Assembly (NCBI GenBank): GCA_947174725.1
Contig: CAMWKA010000049.1
Location: 1 to 9,306 of the forward strand
DNA from: an uncultured Lachnospiraceae bacterium
GTDB taxonomy: Bacteria; Bacillota; Clostridia; Lachnospirales; Lachnospiraceae
DNA length: 9,306 nt
Direction: 5' to 3'
The first letter of the stretch is position 1; every line of letters starts with the position of its first letter. Below, piece after piece: positions 7,056 to 9,306 of this stretch. The notes under the pieces are model-generated. The model did not search any database. It was not told the DNA's origin and saw only the letters and a list, made by a program, of their open reading frames with translations. The translations under genes were made by a program, and so were the position numbers.

Positions 7056-7961
7056 CTATAAATGATACGGTGTCACCTGATAAACGTAGTAATTTAGCCA
7101 GTTGGAATAAAGACTGCTGCTGTGAGAGCGCCACTGGAGATACGGCTTTTTTTCCGGATCGTCATCCGGATAGTAGTTCACCGGCAGGTGGATCGGCAGG
7201 TTCTTCACGACATCCCGCTTATATTCCTGATCCAAGGTATACCGGTCATATTCCGGGTGTCCCATCATATAGATTTGTTTCCCATCCTCCGACATACACA
7301 GGAAGATCCCCGCATCCTTAGATTCTGCAAGCACAATAAGTTCCGGGCAGCCGTTGATCTCCTCTTGGGAAACCGTGGTATGACGGCTGTGGGGCGCATA
7401 AAACAGATCGTCAAAACCGCGCACCAGAGGAATCTTACGATTTTTCACCTGATGCAGATAAATACCGAAAAGCTTTTCCGGCAGGGCAATCTTATTGATG
7501 CCAAAATGATGATATAATCCCGCCTGCGCTCCCCAGCAGATATGTAACGTGGAGGTGACGTGCGTCTTTGTCCAATCCATGATCTCACAAAGTTCTTCCC
7601 AATAATCCACTTCTTCAAACGCCATCTGCTCCACCGGTGCGCCGGTAATGATCATCCCGTCGAAGCGTTTGTCTTTCAACTCATCAAAGACTGTATAAAA
7701 CCGATTCAGATGATTCACAGAAGTATTCATGGGGATATGGCTTTTGACCATTAAAAAAGTTACATCAACCTGCAACGGCGTATTGGACAATACCCGAAGA
7801 AGCTGCAGTTCCGTGTCCTGCTTTTTCGGCATCAGATTTAAAATACATACCTGCAGCGGACGGATGTCCTGATGCATCGCCCTGTTTTCATCCATCACAA
7901 ATATATTTTCATTTTCAAGCTGCTCCTTTGCAGGAAGATCGCTTTGCGTTTTGATCGGCAT
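7056..7961 (-). CDS. metAA: homoserine O-acetyltransferase (MetA family)
   Basis: MetA activates homoserine by acylating its hydroxyl, the first committed step of methionine synthesis, in the cytoplasm. The 301-residue length is standard. The family residues fall at their usual numbers: LNLMPKK at 41-47, nucleophile C142 (HICWGAQAG), and H235 and E237 (GHPEYDR) completing the catalytic set. Residue 111 is Glu (GAPVEQM). Work on Bacillus cereus MetA showed that Glu at this place selects acetyl-CoA, while the E. coli enzyme has Gly and uses succinyl-CoA. Despite the common name homoserine O-succinyltransferase, this one should therefore be an acetyltransferase. The start ATG 7961-7959 follows AAGGAAG (7978-7972) by ten bases. 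The 66-base gap to ligA holds no SAM riboswitch or T-box that I can see. It contains only an imperfect small hairpin (TTGGGACA with TGTCAGCCAA) and an AT-rich stretch, so transcription may come from upstream through ligA. Confidence 0.95.
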   Translation of the reverse strand: MPIKTQSDLPAKEQLENENIFVMDENRAMHQDIRPLQVCILNLMPKKQDTELQLLRVLSNTPLQVDVTFLMVKSHIPMNTSVNHLNRFYTVFDELKDKRFDGMIITGAPVEQMAFEEVDYWEELCEIMDWTKTHVTSTLHICWGAQAGLYHHFGINKIALPEKLFGIYLHQVKNRKIPLVRGFDDLFYAPHSRHTTVSQEEINGCPELIVLAESKDAGIFLCMSEDGKQIYMMGHPEYDRYTLDQEYKRDVVKNLPIHLPVNYYPDDDPEKKPYLQWRSHSSSLYSNWLNYYVYQVTPYHL

Positions 7962-8027
7962 ATTTCTTCCACTTCCTTATCCTTATTTTATATTTTGGCT
8001 GACAATTACGCTGTCCCAATGTCTTTC

Positions 8028-9306
8028 TTACCCAAGGTACGTAATTTGAAATTCCTCCTCGGAAATGATCGGAATCCCCAGTTCCTTCGCTTTCTTATTC
8101 TTACCGGAGGTGGACATGATATCATTGTTGATCAGGCAGGTCGTTTTGGATGTTACACTGCCTGTCACCTTGCCGCCCTTGGATTCTATGATCTCCTTTA
8201 ATTCATTGCGATTGGCGTAATGCTCCAGATCACCGGTAATGACAAAGACCTTGCCGGCAAGCGTCTGTTCCTCCTCCGTGGTCTCCGGCTTACTCATATG
8301 AAGTTCCGCCAGCAGATGATCCAGCCTCTCTTTCTTTACAGGATCTCTCATATATTCGCAGAAAGAACGCGCCAGTATCTCTCCGATCCCATCTACTCCG
8401 CTCAGTTCCTCCTCCGACACCTGCCGGATCTTCTCAATATCATGATCCCATTCCCGCGCAATCATCTTGGCATTGGCAAGACCAATGCCCGGTATTCCCA
8501 GCGCATTTAACAGACGCGGAATCGTAGTTTCTCTTGTACGATCAATGCTTTCCATAAGATTTCGGAAGGACTTTTCTCCAAACCCTTCCATTTCCACGAT
8601 CACATCCTGATACCGGGAAAGCTTATAAATATCGGCATATTCATGAATCAGTCCAAGCCCGATGATCTTTTCCAGCGTAGCCTCAGAAAGTCCGTCAATA
8701 TTCATGGCATCCCTGCTGACAAAATGACTGAAAGATTTGATCTTCTTTGCCTCGCAGTCAGGATTGACACAATACAGGGACTCCGTATCGTTCATCTGCT
8801 TTACTTCCGTCCTGCCGCCGCATACCGGACATGTCTCCGGAATCGGCATATCGCCGGACTTCGTCAGATTCTCCGCAATCTGCGGGATGATCATATTGGC
8901 TTTATACACCGTGACCCGATCTCCGATGCCCAGTTCTAACTCTTTCATGATACTGACATTGTGGACGCTTGCCCGGGACACTGTCGTACCTTCCAACTCA
9001 ACCGGTTCAAAAACCGCCACCGGATTGATCAGACCTGTTCTGGATGGACTCCATTCGATTTTTAATAATGTTGTCTCACGAATCTCATCTGCCCATTTAA
9101 ACGCAATGGCATTTCTCGGAAATTTCGCTGTCCTTCCAAGGGATTCCCCATAAGCGATATCTTCCATGGAAAGCACCAGTCCATCCGACGGAATATCATT
9201 TTGGTCGATCTGTTTTTCAAACCATGCAACCGCATCCAGAATCGTTTCTGCATTCACCTTCTTATATTCCACAACAGAAAAACCCTGTTCCTTCAAAAAC
9301 TCAAAC
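8028..9306 (-). CDS. ligA: NAD+-dependent DNA ligase LigA, C-terminal part (5' end outside the window)
   Basis: LigA seals nicks in DNA during replication and repair using NAD+. About 425 codons are visible. The frame stays open to the edge; the TTG at 9296-9294 is an internal Leu codon, so the start lies beyond the window. In order, counting from that TTG as 1, there are: the end of the adenylation domain with motif IV-like DGLVLS (38-43) and motif V AIAFK (63-67); the OB fold (about 80-150, SRTGLINPVAVFEPVELEG and KANMIIPQ); a zinc finger with C156, C159, C176 and C181; helix-hairpin-helix repeats (IDGLSE, MEGFGEKS, LGIPGIG, VDGIGE); and a C-terminal BRCT domain (about 345-422, GKVFVITGDLE, GGKVTGSVTSKT). 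The lysine of motif IV (K290 in E. coli) is Ser43 here, while K314 of motif V is kept as Lys67. Together with SRTG and KANMIIP in place of the usual motifs, this marks a divergent ligase lineage. The TAA at 8030-8028 lies 66 bases before metAA. Confidence 0.95.
   Translation of the reverse strand, partial: FEFLKEQGFSVVEYKKVNAETILDAVAWFEKQIDQNDIPSDGLVLSMEDIAYGESLGRTAKFPRNAIAFKWADEIRETTLLKIEWSPSRTGLINPVAVFEPVELEGTTVSRASVHNVSIMKELELGIGDRVTVYKANMIIPQIAENLTKSGDMPIPETCPVCGGRTEVKQMNDTESLYCVNPDCEAKKIKSFSHFVSRDAMNIDGLSEATLEKIIGLGLIHEYADIYKLSRYQDVIVEMEGFGEKSFRNLMESIDRTRETTIPRLLNALGIPGIGLANAKMIAREWDHDIEKIRQVSEEELSGVDGIGEILARSFCEYMRDPVKKERLDHLLAELHMSKPETTEEEQTLAGKVFVITGDLEHYANRNELKEIIESKGGKVTGSVTSKTTCLINNDIMSTSGKNKKAKELGIPIISEEEFQITYLG

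Noticed and set aside
7962..8027. SAM riboswitch or T-box ahead of metAA
   Set aside because: Only 66 bases separate metAA from ligA, too short for either element, and no characteristic core motif is present.
9294..9296. TTG as the start codon of the ligase
   Set aside because: The frame continues to the window edge (Phe, Glu, Phe codons), and LigA needs its N-terminal adenylation region. The TTG is an internal leucine codon.

Overview
The window looks like part of a Clostridia chromosome, most probably Lachnospiraceae. The evidence is the moderate-to-low GC, the purine-rich Shine-Dalgarno sites, the Glu111 type of MetA, a divergent NAD+-dependent DNA ligase lineage of the kind I associate with that family, and a giant fused acyl-CoA dehydratase activase typical of strict anaerobes. 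This placement is inference; there is no rRNA gene or other taxonomic marker in the window.

Layout. Positions 1-331 hold no complete gene. They contain a possible gene remnant on the minus strand, a good vegetative promoter (127-155) and a leader that can fold by an 11-pair stem just ahead of the ribosome binding site. Positions 332-4570 (+) are one very large gene for a 1412-residue protein. It has two ATPase/activase modules in tandem, a cysteine-rich linker, and two C-terminal modules related to the 2-hydroxyacyl-CoA dehydratase-type electron acceptor protein. Everything to the right is on the minus strand and converges on this gene. From the right edge leftwards come ligA (5' end cut off by the window), metAA, a diguanylate cyclase with a receiver-like domain and two PAS domains, and two small proteins of unknown function. 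A long hairpin plus U tract (4569-4646) closes the minus-strand transcription unit, and the stop codon of its last gene lies in the loop.

How the genes work together. The activase-type protein should be an ATP-driven, iron-sulfur electron injector for a low-potential reduction. Its substrate cannot be read from the window, and no separate dehydratase subunits lie beside it. The cyclase and the two small genes behind it are spaced 28-29 bases apart and share one good promoter (6989-7018), so they probably form a small c-di-GMP-linked operon. metAA (first committed step of methionine synthesis) and ligA (replication and repair) look like ordinary housekeeping genes. They lie in the same direction, 66 bases apart, and may be co-transcribed.

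The most interesting points are the fused pseudo-dimeric activase with all four expected cluster cysteines plus an extra cysteine cluster, the structured leader in front of it, a ligase that lacks the motif IV lysine, and a cyclase that lacks the arginine of the product-inhibition site. I saw no mobile element, CRISPR array, tRNA or rRNA.
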